Origin: Catenaria anguillulae PL171
Lineage: Eukaryota > Blastocladiomycota > Blastocladiomycetes > Blastocladiales > Catenariaceae
Direction: 5' to 3'
DNA: 64,000 bases
NCBI GenBank assembly: GCA_002102555.1
Contig: MCFL01000060.1
Location: forward strand, 87,259-151,258
The stretch's first letter is position 1. Each line of letters opens with the position of its first letter. The notes beneath the pieces are model-generated. The model worked only from the letters and a program-made list of their open reading frames with translations. It ran no database searches and was not told the DNA's origin. Shown piece by piece: positions 45,889 through 57,274 of this stretch. Position numbers and translations under genes: made by a program.

Positions 45889-46182
45889 ATTGCCATCATA
45901 TCCACCAAACCACGCTTTCCACACACACATGCGGGGCCACACGACTGACTTATCATCCTCACCTTACACATCAATCACTGCCTGTTTTCCCTATCATATC
46001 ATCGCAACGACAACCAAACCCATGCCATGAACAATCAAACTGCCCGCAATCACAGGCCAAGCGTACCAAGAAGGTCGGCATTGTCGGAAAGTACGGTGTC
46101 CGCTACGGCGCCTCCCGCTGATTCGGCAGGGTGAAATGCCGACATGTGGAATGCGTAAATACTCAGCTCAACAGCCAGCGAC
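45889..46182 (+). pseudogene. Inverted, truncated copy of the eL43 gene
   Basis: This is a near-copy, in opposite orientation, of 48430-48205 (intron 1 end plus the first 23 codons, [20 protein letters not shown]), joined directly to a copy of 47774-47705 downstream of the real gene (CGCTGATTCGGCAGGGTGAA onward). Relative to the working gene about 435 bp are missing, including the zinc ribbon and the C terminus; the frame ends in TGA two codons after the junction. It cannot make a ribosomal protein. Confidence 0.9.
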
Positions 46183-46486
46183 GTCTTTGGCAGTGGATGC
46201 GCGATGCAAGGTGTTGTTTTATGGATGCTCAAGCTGTCTGATCGTGGTTGGTTGACGAATGCATGATGCAAAAACCAAGTCAAAGGTGAGTCACAACGCC
46301 ACGAACTGCAACCGCGATGTGAGACAAGAATTCGTTACAAAAATTCTGTTTGAGCCATAGCCATCGTTGACTCATCAAGACCACAGGCTCGATTGCTGGC
46401 AGTCAATCCGACATGGAAATGTACATGGATGTCATCTAATATAATCTACATTTGGTCCACCCATCGCCGACGCGAGCACCGTAATG

Positions 46487-47586
46487 ACGCCGGGGTATGG
46501 CTTTGTGCCCTGGCAGATTCTACTCTTTCACGCTCGCTTTTCGCGCGCAATCGGTTCGATTCCGACCATGGCTCCACTGGATTCATTTACGCGGATTGCA
46601 GGGAGTTTCGACAAGATCGATGGCCAGTGTCTCGCCCCAGGTCCACTTGCCCGCCTGCTTCACACATACCTCGATCACACATTCGCCCACCTCTCACTGG
46701 ATTGTGCGCACCATGGTCGGGCATCTTTCGCGGGCTCGGTGCCATTCCCATGCAACACGATGCATTAACAAAGTGGTTGGATTGGTGCGCAAGTCACGTG
46801 CCGTCGCGCAAAATTGGTTCGCGTGCATGACAATGCACCCACTTTTTCATCCCGACGGTTTTGTGACATTTGTCCGTTGCCACCTCGTACCGATATTTTC
46901 CGGTATCGTCAAGTCCCGCGGGCCATATCCTCGATTCGCGTTACCTCCATCACACCAAGCGATTCCGTGTCGCCACTTTGCCGCGAAAGCGCTGATTGCT
47001 TTGTGCCTGCGGATTTGAGTTACATTGCCCTCAGTCGCCACGGCGCACTGTTGTATGCGCACAGCGACCATTTCAACATGGATGGGACAAGGTCAGGCTT
47101 CTTTACCAAGGACTTGCGATCTGTGGGTTCGATTGCGAGTGCACATCAACCAGAGGCTCGCAGTCTTGACCTCATCGTTCATACTTCGCGTGTTTGGTTT
47201 GTTGCCGTGGTTGTTTCAAGACCCTTCCCAAGTCCCAAGGAGACAAGATTGTTTCCCGTTTATCGGTGGTATGGTGCCGAGGGCTGGACGATGAGCAGTG
47301 GGACAGGGTTAGGGCGATTGCTCTGCCGCGATATGGTGGGCGGGCACATGCGTACGGTGGCGCTGACAGTAACTTGTGGATTGCTGATTCGAAAGAACAA
47401 GGTGGTCAGAGTGTGGCATTGGCCGATTGTATCAGGTTGGCGCAGGAGTGGGTGGTTGAATATGTCCAAATGTGTCGGGTAAACGGGCTCAATACCCTTG
47501 ACCTGTCTGTAACAGATGATGAGCTGCTTTTAGTAAATAATCAAGGGCAAGTTCAATGCGGAATACAATGGAACAGAATCAACTGA
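46487..47586 (+). pseudogene. Coding-like, probably decayed gene of unknown family
   Basis: Between the two eL43 arms lie several plus-strand frames with coding-like composition but no continuous reading: YGFVPWQILLFHARFSRAIG (46480-46770), then RSLDLIVHTSRVWFVAVVV, then a final frame GLDDEQWDRVRAIALPRYGG ... NTLDLSVTDDELL ending TGA 47586. Spacing of hydrophobics recalls the F-box/LRR-like gene at 20895, and a short stretch (TTCCGGTATCGTCAAGT) resembles 51181-51197. I see no domain that can be named. Confidence 0.3.
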
Positions 47587-47922
47587 ACGATTTCCTGCGC
47601 GGACGCAGCAGAAGGCACACTCTGGTTACGCTCAGTCTATGTACAATCCTCCGCTATTGTTTCCCATTTTCATATCAATGGTTTTTTTTTTTTCAGCGCG
47701 TATCTTAAGGGACGTCTGCGGTTGAACAGTCTTTACGCATTCCACATGTCAGCGTTTCACCCTGCCGAATCAGCGCCATTACTTGCAAGGTAACCGAAAG
47801 TCATTGACGAACAAAGAGAGTGCATTGAGATTGCGAGACGGTTGTGAACCAACGTGCACACAATCACCATGTCTGCCTGATTCATTCGACAAATGTACAA
47901 ACAACAAGACTGATGGGAGCAC

Positions 47923-48273
47923 TTAGGACTCGACAATTTCGCGGAGACGACGGACGGTCGAGCGGACAGTGGCGGCGGTGGTGGTGCTACGAATGGAGGA
48001 CATCGTTAGACACTGTCGAATCACACTGGGGAATGCCAAAAGAAGCGACACAACGACATACCCAACAGTCCAGGCGCCACCGGCAACAGTCTTGTTGCAG
48101 CCGCGGCAGTGCCAGATACCAACAGCCTGGCGCTTCACAGTGTCCTTGCCGCAGAACGAGCAAGTGTACTTGGCGTGCTGGGTGATTTCCATCTTCTTGA
48201 TCTGCTTACGCAGGGAGGCGCCGTAGCGGACACCGTACTTTCCGACAATGCCGACCTTCTTGGTACGCTTGGC
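47923..48273 (-). CDS. RPL43: 60S ribosomal protein eL43 (L37a/L43)
   Basis: Exon 2 (48273-48062) and exon 3 (47986-47923), intron 75 nt (GTATGT..GTAG), encode 91 residues: [60 protein letters not shown] and a final RRLREIVES. The two CxxC pairs form the zinc ribbon. The family is 92 aa, so only the initiator Met is missing. It should lie on a tiny 5' exon upstream of an intron ending CAATCACAG at 48274. I could not place that exon with confidence (ATG followed by GT occurs at 48804-48800; other candidates are out of phase). The gene has an inverted truncated copy at 45889-46182. Confidence 0.93.
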   Translation of the reverse strand, partial: AKRTKKVGIVGKYGVRYGASLRKQIKKMEITQHAKYTCSFCGKDTVKRQAVGIWHCRGCNKTVAGGAWTVGYVVVSLLLAFPSVIRQCLTMSSIRSTTTAATVRSTVRRLREIVES

Positions 48274-49164
48274 CTGTGATTGCGGGCAGTTTGATTGTTC
48301 ATGGCATGGGTTTGGTTGTCGTTGCGATGATATGATAGGGAAAACAGGCAGTGATTGATGTGTGAGGTGAGGATGATAAGTCAGTTGTGTGGCCCCGCAT
48401 GTGTATGTGTGGAAAGAAGCGTTGTTTGATACGGAGGCAATGGCTGACAACCGACGACTGTTGCGATGACAGCGCGACAACGCCTTGATGCGGCTTGGCA
48501 AGGGCAGCCGTGGGCGGCGTCAGCATCACACCCTGGCAGATGCGGACATACGGGCAGATTGGGATGCAAAGGTTCTCAGGCGGCCGGGCGCTCACCTTCG
48601 TCCATTCTGCACTCGAGCCCACCCAATGTCATATGGCATCTAGAATATGCTGGGTTCAATCCGCCCACAAGCTAGGCCAGTGCCGCCCGGTAGAGGAGGT
48701 TCCTCTCGAACGTTGCCGAGTCGTCGTCGGATGTCGGCCGTTCGGGTGGTGGGGGTTCGAAAGTTGTTTCGGCATCGAATACATTGCAAAACATTACCAT
48801 TTTGAGATATTCCAACGGTTAGGTATGGGCAGGAGACGGACTCTACAACGCCAACACTGCCTGAACCTTGCAGTTTTTCGGATGGATGATTTTCGTGAAA
48901 GGATCGAGTGGCGCGACGCGGGCCGTCGATCCGACGTGACGCGTGCAGCCTTCCACCCAACTCCATCTCACCTTGTTGATCGACGCTGAATCCCAGACAT
49001 AAAGACAACACAAATACACATGCTCGGATACATTCTGTGCGACTTGTTTAACGCACAAAAAGCTCAGACATGATTCAATCCACATTCAATCAACACAGTA
49101 AGAAGCGGTCCCCAAACAGCTTGGATCGTCAGCACACCATAGCATCGCGAAAACATATCCTCCA
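48274..49164. other. Leader/intron of eL43 and intergenic DNA
   Basis: Must contain the eL43 first exon, its intron and the promoter. No other feature recognised. Confidence 0.45.
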
Positions 49165-50080
49165 TCACTTGCTGCCGAAACCGCCAAGGGCACTCACTTG
49201 AATAGTCGGAACCTGTACAAACTCTGGCATCCCCATCCAATTCCCTCCCACTGTGCTCGAATACTCGCCGGGGCCTTGCAAAAGGTCGCACACAAGCACG
49301 CCCGCTCCTTTGAACAAGCTGCAATCCGAGCACGCCTTGGACGGAGAGACCCACCCATTTCCTTCATGACGGCGTCCAACCGTTGACACAAGCGCCTGCG
49401 GGCAAACACGAGCATGTCTTCCCTTTGTCACAGCCGTCAAGTGCATGGAAAACCCCGACCGCCCGTGGTTGCTACCAAGAGCGTAAACAATCACATCCTG
49501 CCAAACGAGTTTCGTTTGCGACATGGCCTCACTCAAGCGGGGCAGGAAAGCAAGCTTGGCGTTTGCAATAATGAACGAAATGGCCGCGTCGTGTAATGCC
49601 TCAATCATGGCGACCCGACGCCACCACAATTCGACCAACCGCGCTTGGCCGTTTCACTACTGACCTTTGTCTCATCCACCCGTTGCAACTTGAGAATCTC
49701 GTCCATCACGGCATTCATGCCATCAGCAAGCTCGGGCGACGCAAATGGCGTCACAACTCCATTTGCCCATGCGCAAGGCAAGCTCGTCGCGCGTGCCGAA
49801 TTCCATAGCACCTCATTGCCCAACCACCGAATAGACCTGACTGCGCACATGGACCGGCGACGCGAGCCCCGCCGGTTGCAGTCGCGATAGGGCACGAACG
49901 GCCTTGATTTTCTGGTGCACATTGGCCAATTTGGTGCGCACCATGCGAGCCTTGGACTTTAAGGGCGCGCAAGTGGACACGCTCGACATGTTGGCTTCGA
50001 CAGTGGTCACGCGCAGAGCGAGTGTTGACGCAAGCTTTTCCTGGAGGATCCGATTTCGGCCGTGTACGCAAACGGCAGTT
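49165..50080 (-). other. Coding-like minus-strand region, unknown gene
   Basis: Three frames in succession look coding: RMVRTKLANVHQKIKAVRAL (about 49950), then VTPFASPELADGMNAVMDEI, LKLQRVDETK (about 49720), then EALHDAAISFIIANAKLAFL, PRLSEAMSQTKLVWQDVIVY, ACSDCSLFKGAGVLVCDLL (49630-49250). They could be exons of one gene whose splicing I cannot settle, or a decayed gene. No family recognised. Confidence 0.35.
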
Positions 50081-50082
50081 GA

Positions 50083-50968
50083 TGGCTAGCGAGGAGGTGA
50101 TTCATCCGTGCCTCTTCTGCGGCATTCGGCATCTGAGCGTCACGCGTGTTCGCCTCGTTGTTGCTCCCGAACCTACGAGTAATCCCACCAGTCCATCCTT
50201 TCCTTTGGTCTTCCCCGGCGACGATATGCCAGTGCGACCGCTGTCAGATTTCCAATTTCCTCGCCTGACTTCATTTGCGTGTCACGGCGAAACGGCTCTT
50301 GCCTCGGAAAAGTCATCCTTCCCGCTGCCCATCCTGTCCCTGTGTGCCGATATGTAATCTCGAAACCCTATTTGTGCACGGCGCGCCCACCACCCTCCCC
50401 AAGTTGGCAACCACCTTCAGCTCGCCCAAGCTGCTGCACATGCTCTTCCCACTATTCCTTCGCCTCCGCAGCCTGGTAGTCCTTGGCACCAATTATTCCA
50501 AATCCGACATCCGGGAGCTTTGCCACCACATTCTGACCAATCCGCCATCCCCTTTCTCGAACGTGTGCTCCTCTCGTCTCTTATTCATCCTCAGCGTACG
50601 GCATCTGGAGCCTGGGCAAATACGATACGACACAACTGTCGCGCACACAGCTGCCCAAGAACATTGATTTCCACCTGATGCCGTCGTCACCCGAGGACAC
50701 ACGCAGCGGCGTGCAGATGAGTATGGTCGGCAAGATGTGCGCGTGCATGTGGCTGCCTCCCGTGTATCCCAAGGACAAGCAGGCGTGGATTCATCCGTTT
50801 GCATCGTTTGCCGTGGTGTGTCATACGTGTGCCAGGGAGTTTAGCGGGTTTAGGACGGTGAGAGCCGTGTACGGCGGGTTTGTTTGGCATATGTTGTCGG
50901 ATGATCCGGGCGAGTATTGGCTGTACATAGGCAACAGTGTATGGAACATGGAAAAGCCCTTGAACTAG
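50083..50968 (+). pseudogene. Decayed F-box/LRR-type gene
   Basis: Leucine-rich-repeat-like pieces appear in alternating frames: FQFPRLTSFACHGETALASE, NLETLFVHGAPTTLPKLATT, RLRSLVVLGTNYSKSDIREL, IPFLERVLLSSLIH (shifted frame), then TQLPKNIDFHLMPSSPEDTR ... WHMLSDDPGEYWLYIGN to a stop at 50968. A stop follows LSLCADM and a frame change occurs near 50540 with no convincing intron. Best read as a broken relative of the F-box gene class, though a multi-exon gene with sequence errors is possible. Confidence 0.4.
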
Positions 50969-50975
50969 AAGGCGA

Positions 50976-51190
50976 TTGGGGGACACAGTTGATCGAGTAG
51001 CACGCTTAGATGTACACTCAATATCACACATAATGCATTATTTGCCATACACCAATGGTTTCCAGGTGCTATGGAGGATGACTGACTCTGACAGACGAGC
51101 TTGGGAACTGACGCGTTCAACAGGCGAACTATGGCACTTTTGTTTTCACCCGCTTGCAGAAGCAGTTCGCAGGCTCAATATTCCGGTATT
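50976..51190 (+). pseudogene. F-box-like N-terminal scrap
   Basis: A short frame reads VHSISHIMHYLPYTNGFQVL, then DSDRRAWELTRSTGELWHFC, which has the helix spacing and the Leu-Pro of an F-box. It is not joined to any downstream domain and lies directly before the dynein gene. Probably a remnant. Confidence 0.3.
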
Positions 51191-51248
51191 GTCAAGTAAC
51201 AATTGCCATCATTCAATGCAATCGTAACCCGATGCCATCCACACAACC

Positions 51249-53856
51249 ATGAAAGCCATTCGACGTGCCAAGGTGCATTTTCCAAACGCAAGAACCGACC
51301 CTGTCGCCATGCGACTGACAAACGCAATGCCACTGATCGTGCGAATAGGTCGTGGAGCCCGTCAAGGAGAATGTCAGAGGCTCCCAGTCCTCACTCAACA
51401 ATGCCAGCGCGCTCGGTCCCGGCGGAGAAAATGGCGACCCAAGTGCCAACCCAGAATGGTTGCCTGTACGCTTCCGGTCACACTTGGTTAACTCATGGGT
51501 ATGGCCGTGATACATGCTAACGTCCTTCGATGGCTTGAACATGCACGTCCTCGCGTAGCCCAAGCAACTCCTGAAACCAAACGGCCAACTAACACTCACC
51601 GACAAGGAACTCGAAGAAGAGCTGACACGCATCCTCAACGCCAACAACCCGCACGCCCCGCAAAACATTGCGCGATGGATGCACAAGGAGCAGACGTACA
51701 AGACCATGGCCTACTCGGACCACCATGTGACGCACTTTGACTTTGACGGGTATCTCGTGTTCAAGTCGGATGAGAAGCGTGCAGAGGAGGGAGAGGCTGG
51801 CGTCGGCACGAGTACGGGAGCAGATGCAGCGGATGCAGCGGCAGGTGCCGGGGCGGCTGGCGGCGAAGAGGGAGCCGATGGAATGACGAGCGCTGCGGCC
51901 GCGGCGGATTTGATGCGCGAGGAATCGAGGGGTGGGGCAGCAAAGCCGCCGGCCAGGAATCAGTTTAACTATTCCGAGAGGGCAACACAGACGGTGAACA
52001 ATCCACCAAGGGTATGAAATCAATTTTTCTCACACCATCTTGTTCGGCCTTTCGTTAACCGTGACATTCACAGAGTCGCGCAACCAACACGGAACCCCCT
52101 CCGCACCGCACCTTCTCGGGTGCCGTCAACCAATTTTCCATCTACGATGCCTATGTCGAAGATACGCTTGCCAAGGAGCGCGCCAAAGAAAAAGCGAAAA
52201 ACACGGGAGGTAAAGGCCACAAGGATGATGCCAACCCAACCATGCTCAACCTGAGCGACTCGCACTCTGGCGCATCCATGTCGACATCTACCGCGACTGC
52301 CGACGACTTGTATCATTCGCCTGAATTCACAAAACGGCTTGCGACACTTGAGCGCATGGCCAACCAAAACACGTACGACGAGATTACGCAAGACTTCAAG
52401 TACTGGGACGACGCGGCCGACGAGCTGCGCGAGTCCAAGGAGGGCACGCTCTTGCCGCTGTGGGAATTCACCTACTTGCGCGAAAAGAAGAAGCACGTGA
52501 CTGCGCTCGCTTGGAATCCAGCGTGCCGCGACTTGTTTGCCGTGGCGTATGGCAGCTTGAGCTTTGCAAAGCAGGGTCCTGGTGTGCTGTGTTGCTTTTC
52601 GCTCAAGAATCCGAGCTTTCCCGAGTTTGTGTTCCAGCTACCGACGGGCGTCTTGTGCATTGACATCCATCCAAGGCGGCCGCACTTGATTGCCGCGGGA
52701 CTGTACGATGGCAGCACGTGCGTGTTTGATTTGAGCACCGCGGCTGGGATGCAGTCTGGCGCGGGGGGTGCAGGTGCAGGCGGATCTGCGTCGTGGGCGT
52801 CGTCGTCAGGAGCAAGTGGCGGTGGCGGTGGGTCTGGAGGCAGCGGCGGCGCATCCGACGGGAGCGGCGGCGGTGGCGGCAAGTCTGGCGGGGCAGGGTC
52901 AGGCGGCGGATCTGGAGCCAACGGATCCAACTCGGCCAACTCCGCAGCAGGCATGTTGATGGGCGGATCCGGTGGCCCGAGGTACAGGTCGCACGTCAAG
53001 GCCCAGCACGCGGATCCCGTGTGGCAAGTTGCGTGGCAGCCTGATGACTTGGACGGCAACCCGACTTTTTACTCGGTGAGCTCTGATGGGACTGTCAAGC
53101 AAGCTGCCTTGGTCAAGAATGAGCTCATGATGTCGACCGTCATCAAGCTGGCGCTCAACAATGTTCCCAGGCAGGGACTATGCTTTGATTTTAACCGAGC
53201 CAACGACCACTTGTTTGTGGTGGGTACCGAGGAGGGCGATTTGATCAAGTGCAGCAAGGATTACAATTCCCAGTATTTGCAGACATTCGAGGTGCGTTTT
53301 GGCTTCCCCACTTCTCTGATTCTGCCCTTTCATGTGGTAATGTTTCTGACTGACAACACGTTTGGGGACTTTGCAGAGTCACTCCATGGCCGTTTACCGT
53401 ATCCTCTACAACCCATTCTACACGCCCATCTTTCTGACATGCTCAGGAGACTGGACTGTCAAACTATGGGACCACACCATGCGCCGCCCAATCCTGCTCT
53501 TTGACTTTGGCTGCCCCGTGGCCGACGTTGCCTGGGCACCCTACTCTGCGACCGTGTTTGCCGTTGCCACACAGGAAGGCCGCGTGGTCGTGTACGATTT
53601 GGAAGTCAACAAGTACGACCCGATTTGTTCGCAGCAGGTTGTCGGGAGCAAGACGCGGCTGACCAAGCTGACCTTTTCGCCGTTTGACCCCGTGCTGCTG
53701 GTCGGGGACGACAAAGGGTGCGTCAAGAGTCTCAAGCTGTCGCCCAATTTGAGGAAGAAGGGCAGGGGCGGGGCCGGAATCAGTGCAGATGAGCAGCGGG
53801 AACGGTTGGAGAAGATTGTCATGTTGAGCTTAGGCAAGCCGGCGGGTGGCAGATAG
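51249..53856 (+). CDS. DNAI1: Axonemal dynein intermediate chain 1 (DNAI1/IC78)
   Basis: Exons 51249-51272, 51349-51465, 51559-52011, 52074-53291 and 53377-53856 give 763 aa; introns 76, 93, 62 and 85 nt. It is the WD-repeat intermediate chain of outer-arm dynein that docks the motor to flagellar doublets. Evidence: LTRILNANNPHAPQNIARW (about residue 65), NQFNYSERATQTVNNPPR, AVNQFSIYDAYVEDTLAKE, ERMANQNTYDEITQDFKYWD, then WD repeats with NPACRDLFAVAYGS, LKNPSFPEF, DPVWQVAWQPDDLDGN, FLTCSGDWTVKLWDHTM, DVAWAPYSATVFAVAT and LKLSPNLRKKG. A Gly/Ser/Ala-rich insert of about 75 residues (52740-52980) interrupts the WD region. Exon 1 is short and its donor (GTGCAT) weak, so the first eight residues are less sure. 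Confidence 0.93.
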
Positions 53857-54165
53857 GCGGATTGCGAGTTGGGGGCTAGATATGCGTTTGCCACGGCCAG
53901 GAGCGGCGAACGAGTTGATTTGGTGTTTGTTTTGCTTTGTGCTTTCTCAAATCTTTTATTGAATATTGAGACTGGTGTTGCATCACACTCTGGCAGCATC
54001 AAAGGTAGCCTAGGAAGGACGAAGGAAGCGAAATCACGACATGTGCCGATATGTACACTCGAGCCATGATGGTACAACTCTCTGGAACCGAATCCGTAGG
54101 ATGACATGAACAATTCAAAACGATGACATGCAGAAAAGGGCAAGCGAATGAAGGTGGCCATGGGG
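53857..54165. other. Intergenic, convergent 3' regions
   Basis: About 310 bp between the dynein and PSMD9 stops. Nothing recognised. Confidence 0.5.
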
Positions 54166-55099
54166 TTATTGCGTGTGCGGGACAATGTGGCAACTATGGA
54201 TGACGAGAACAGGATGTCAGATCCGGAATCAATGATGGAACGAGCGTAAAGAGAAGCGAACCCAAGCAATCCACGACCTGTCCACTTTTTCGGCGTCAAG
54301 GTCAATGTCACGATAGCTTCTGCTGACATGGGCGTCGTGGGTGGGCGGCGAAGACGAATTGAGAGCGCTCGCTGGTGACGGGAGCGCCAAAAAATCGGTG
54401 ATGAGCATTCCCACCAGGGGGGGGGGTTATGTACCGGCGAAAGAACGTACGTTTTCGTGTGAGGCGACAAGTGGCGGCAGTGCCTTGAGTCCGTCGTGAT
54501 TGGAATGGTCCAACGAGCCAAATTGCACAATCAAGTCGCCGCGAATCAGGCCCTGAGTGTAACGACAGTAAGGTTCATGTGAGCATCATGAAACTTCGTG
54601 CCTATTGGCCGCAAAATCACCCTTGACGTACTGCTTCAGCGGCTGGGGAATCGGGTGACACTGCATTTACTCGAGCAAACGGCACAAGCTCTGGTTGGCT
54701 AGGAACCGCCTCCACCTTGCTGCTGCTGCTGCTACTGCTGCTGGCACTCGGGTCCAGAGGGTCCGGATCCAACGGCGCCTGATGCACGGCCTCCAAGGCT
54801 GCAGCAATGCTTGAGTAAATGTCCTTGAGGTCATTGCGCTTGCGAATGATCTCTGCACGTGCATGCCGAATGGCATAAATGTCCACGTCGGCGCGTGGAA
54901 ATCCGTCCGAGTCGACAAGAGTATCGTCCATGCCAACGCCGTGGCTCGCGAGAATGTCGTTGAGCTCCTTGAGGGTGCGCTCGAGGTCGTCCTTTTCGCG
55001 GATGAGTGCTTGCGCGCGCGCAATCGCAGCTTGGCGCGGGGTCGGGGTTGCGGTCATGGAGGATCCGGCTGGGCCGGGGAAGGGAGCGCCAGCCATCAT
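54166..55099 (-). CDS. PSMD9: 26S proteasome assembly chaperone Nas2/PSMD9 (p27)
   Basis: Exons 55099-54632, 54552-54435, 54319-54262 and 54193-54166 give 223 aa, the length of the human protein; introns 79, 115 and 68 nt. Nas2 binds the Rpt5 C terminus and guides assembly of the proteasome base. Evidence: LIREKDDLERTLKELNDILA, SHGVGMDDTLVDSDGFPRAD, VDIYAIRHARAEIIRKRNDL (coiled coil), then a PDZ domain: PFARVNAVSPDSPAAEAGLI, RGDLIVQFGSL, and the end KKWTGRGLLGCHIVPHTQ assembled across the last two introns. The final exon is only 28 nt. Start at MMAGAPFPG; upstream sequence is open but probably untranslated. Confidence 0.92.
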
Positions 55100-55520
55100 G
55101 TTTGGTTGAGGTGTGCTAGGAGTTGTTGGTAGTGTTGCAACTGCGCGAAAACATTCATAATTCATGATATTCATGAGCACGTTTAAGTATCTTTCTTTCG
55201 TGAGACGGCCTTTCCGGCTTTGGTCAGCTCGACAATGAACATGTGGATCTGGACCAGATCGGCACAGTGCGAGACATGGACATGGACCTCCGATCCGTCG
55301 ACATGATTTGAAAGCAATGTGGACCTCTCCAACAGCGGCAATATACATAGCAACAACTTGAGGAAGCTTAAGCGACGAAGCGCAATTGATCCTCAATGTC
55401 AACGCATCGGATCGACCTGAATTTACTCGAGGCAATTGCAGCCATTTCCAACTCTACATTCAGCGCAGCATCCCACTCGCTCTGCTCCGAAAACAATCAA
55501 CTCATCGTTACTCTTTAAAC
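55100..55520. other. Intergenic, divergent promoter
   Basis: About 420 bp between PSMD9 and DRG1 starts. No motif recognised. Confidence 0.45.
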
Positions 55521-56950
55521 ATGGGCATCCTCGGTGAGTACTCACCTGCTTCCACCCATCCCTTTCTCGGTCATGCAACGCCGAATAACCCACTCTCGAC
55601 ACAAATGTAAACAGAAAAGATCAAGGACATTGAGGCCGAAATGGCCAAGACCCAAAAAAACAAGGCCACCGAGTACCACTTGGGTCTGCTCAAGGCCAAG
55701 CTCGCAAAGTACCGGCTGCAGCTGCTCGACCCACTGGGAAAACGGGTGCCAAGGGTGAGGGCTTTGACGTCATGCGCAGTGGCGATGCTCGTGTGGCCAT
55801 GATTGGATTCCCATCTGTCGGTAAGTCGACGCTGCTCAACAAGTTGACAAAGACTCATTCTGAGGCAGGAGCCTACGAGTTTACTACATTGACCTGTATT
55901 CCTGGGTATGCTCAATCTTCTTTCCTTCATTGCCACGATATCGGGACCATTTAACAGTCGTCATTTGTCCTGCCTAGTAAAATCGATTACCACGGCGCTC
56001 AAATCCAGCTCCTCGATTTGCCCGGCATTATCGAGGGTGCCTCCCAAGGCAAAGGTCGCGGTCGCCAAGTCGTTGCCGTGGCCCGAACTTCGGATTTGAT
56101 CCTCATGGTGCTCGACGCTACCAAGGCCCGCAACCAGCGCGAATTGCTTGAGCGCGAGTTGGAGGCGGTCGGCATCCGTGTCAACAAGAGCAAACCCAAC
56201 GTTTACTTCAAGGTCAAGACGGGTGGTGGCATCTCAATCACGACGACATGCAAGTTGACCAAGATTACCGAGCGCATGATTGATGGTATCTTGAGGGATT
56301 ACCGGATTTATCATGCTGAGGTCTTGATCCGCGAGGATATTACAGTTGGTGCGTTTTCCATGTGCTCAAGCTCGCCACAGTTCGCTCGTGGTTTTTGACT
56401 CAACCGTTGCTTCTTCTTCATAACAGATGAGCTTGTGGATGTGATTCTCGGCAACCGCAAGTACATTCGCTGCCTCTATGTACGCCCCCCCCCCGTCTCT
56501 CATCGTCCAATTGACAACGCTAACCAGCCGCCACCGCCCCGTCCCATCTCTCTTTAAACTGCGTTCTCAACTGATTTTGGTAGTGCTACAACAAAGTCGA
56601 TTCCATCTCCATGGAAGAACTCGACCGCATCGCCCGCGAACCAAACACTTGCGTCATCTCGTGTGAATGGGACCTGAATTTGGACTACTTGGTGGACCAG
56701 ATTTGGGAACATCTCAACCTGCTCACCGTGTACACCAAGAAGCGCGGCGAGTATCCTGATTTCGAGGAGGGCATCATCTTGCGCAACGGCGCCACCATTG
56801 AGCACGTGTGCCACTCCATTCATCGGTCACTTGTGACAACTTCCGGTCGGCGCTCGTGTGGGGCACAAGGCAAAGCACAACCCGCAAAAGGTGGGCATCC
56901 AGCACAAGGTGGCTGAGGGGGATGTGGTCCAGATTCTCAAGAAGAAGTAG
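55521..56950 (+). CDS. DRG1: Developmentally regulated GTP-binding protein 1 (Rbg1), with frame breaks
   Basis: Exons 55521-55533, 55615-55905, 55978-56348, 56427-56479 and 56584-56950; introns 81, 72, 78 and 104 nt. DRG1/Rbg1 is a translation-associated GTPase working with a DFRP partner. Evidence: [40 protein letters not shown] (G1), [20 protein letters not shown] (G3), YNKVDS (G4, about residue 250), IYFK-type and [10 protein letters not shown], then a TGS domain ending [12 protein letters not shown]. Three one-base losses break the frame, at a C run near 55730 ([16 protein letters not shown]), near 56833 ([14 protein letters not shown]) and near 56867 ([13 protein letters not shown]). Protein on both sides of each is perfectly conserved, so these are probably sequence errors in a living gene. 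Confidence 0.88.
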
Positions 56951-57274
56951 AATGGCAGTGGCTGCGCGACGACGGCGTGTGGAATGGCATGTGCGCCTGT
57001 TGAATACCTCAGTTCTTTGTTTTTCAATCATGTATACAAGTCTTTTTCTCTAGCCAACCAGATATTTGCCTGCGCCAAACCTGATGTGCCAAGACACAAT
57101 GACAAAAACAGCCTGGTATCAATGGGGCCGCAACAAAAAAGGACGAATAAATCACAGAAACGATGATGACCGGCGGTTATCTCCTTGTCCACTCTCCTCA
57201 TCCTCACCGCCGCCAAACAACCACGACAAAAGACCCGATCCGGACTCGGGTCTCCTGGAGCCACTGACTCCTCA
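56951..57274. other. Intergenic, convergent 3' regions
   Basis: About 320 bp. Nothing recognised. Confidence 0.45.

Noticed and set aside
46541-46556. B-box-like GGTTCGATTCCG
   Set aside because: No A box at the right distance and no acceptor pairing; chance match inside a decayed region.
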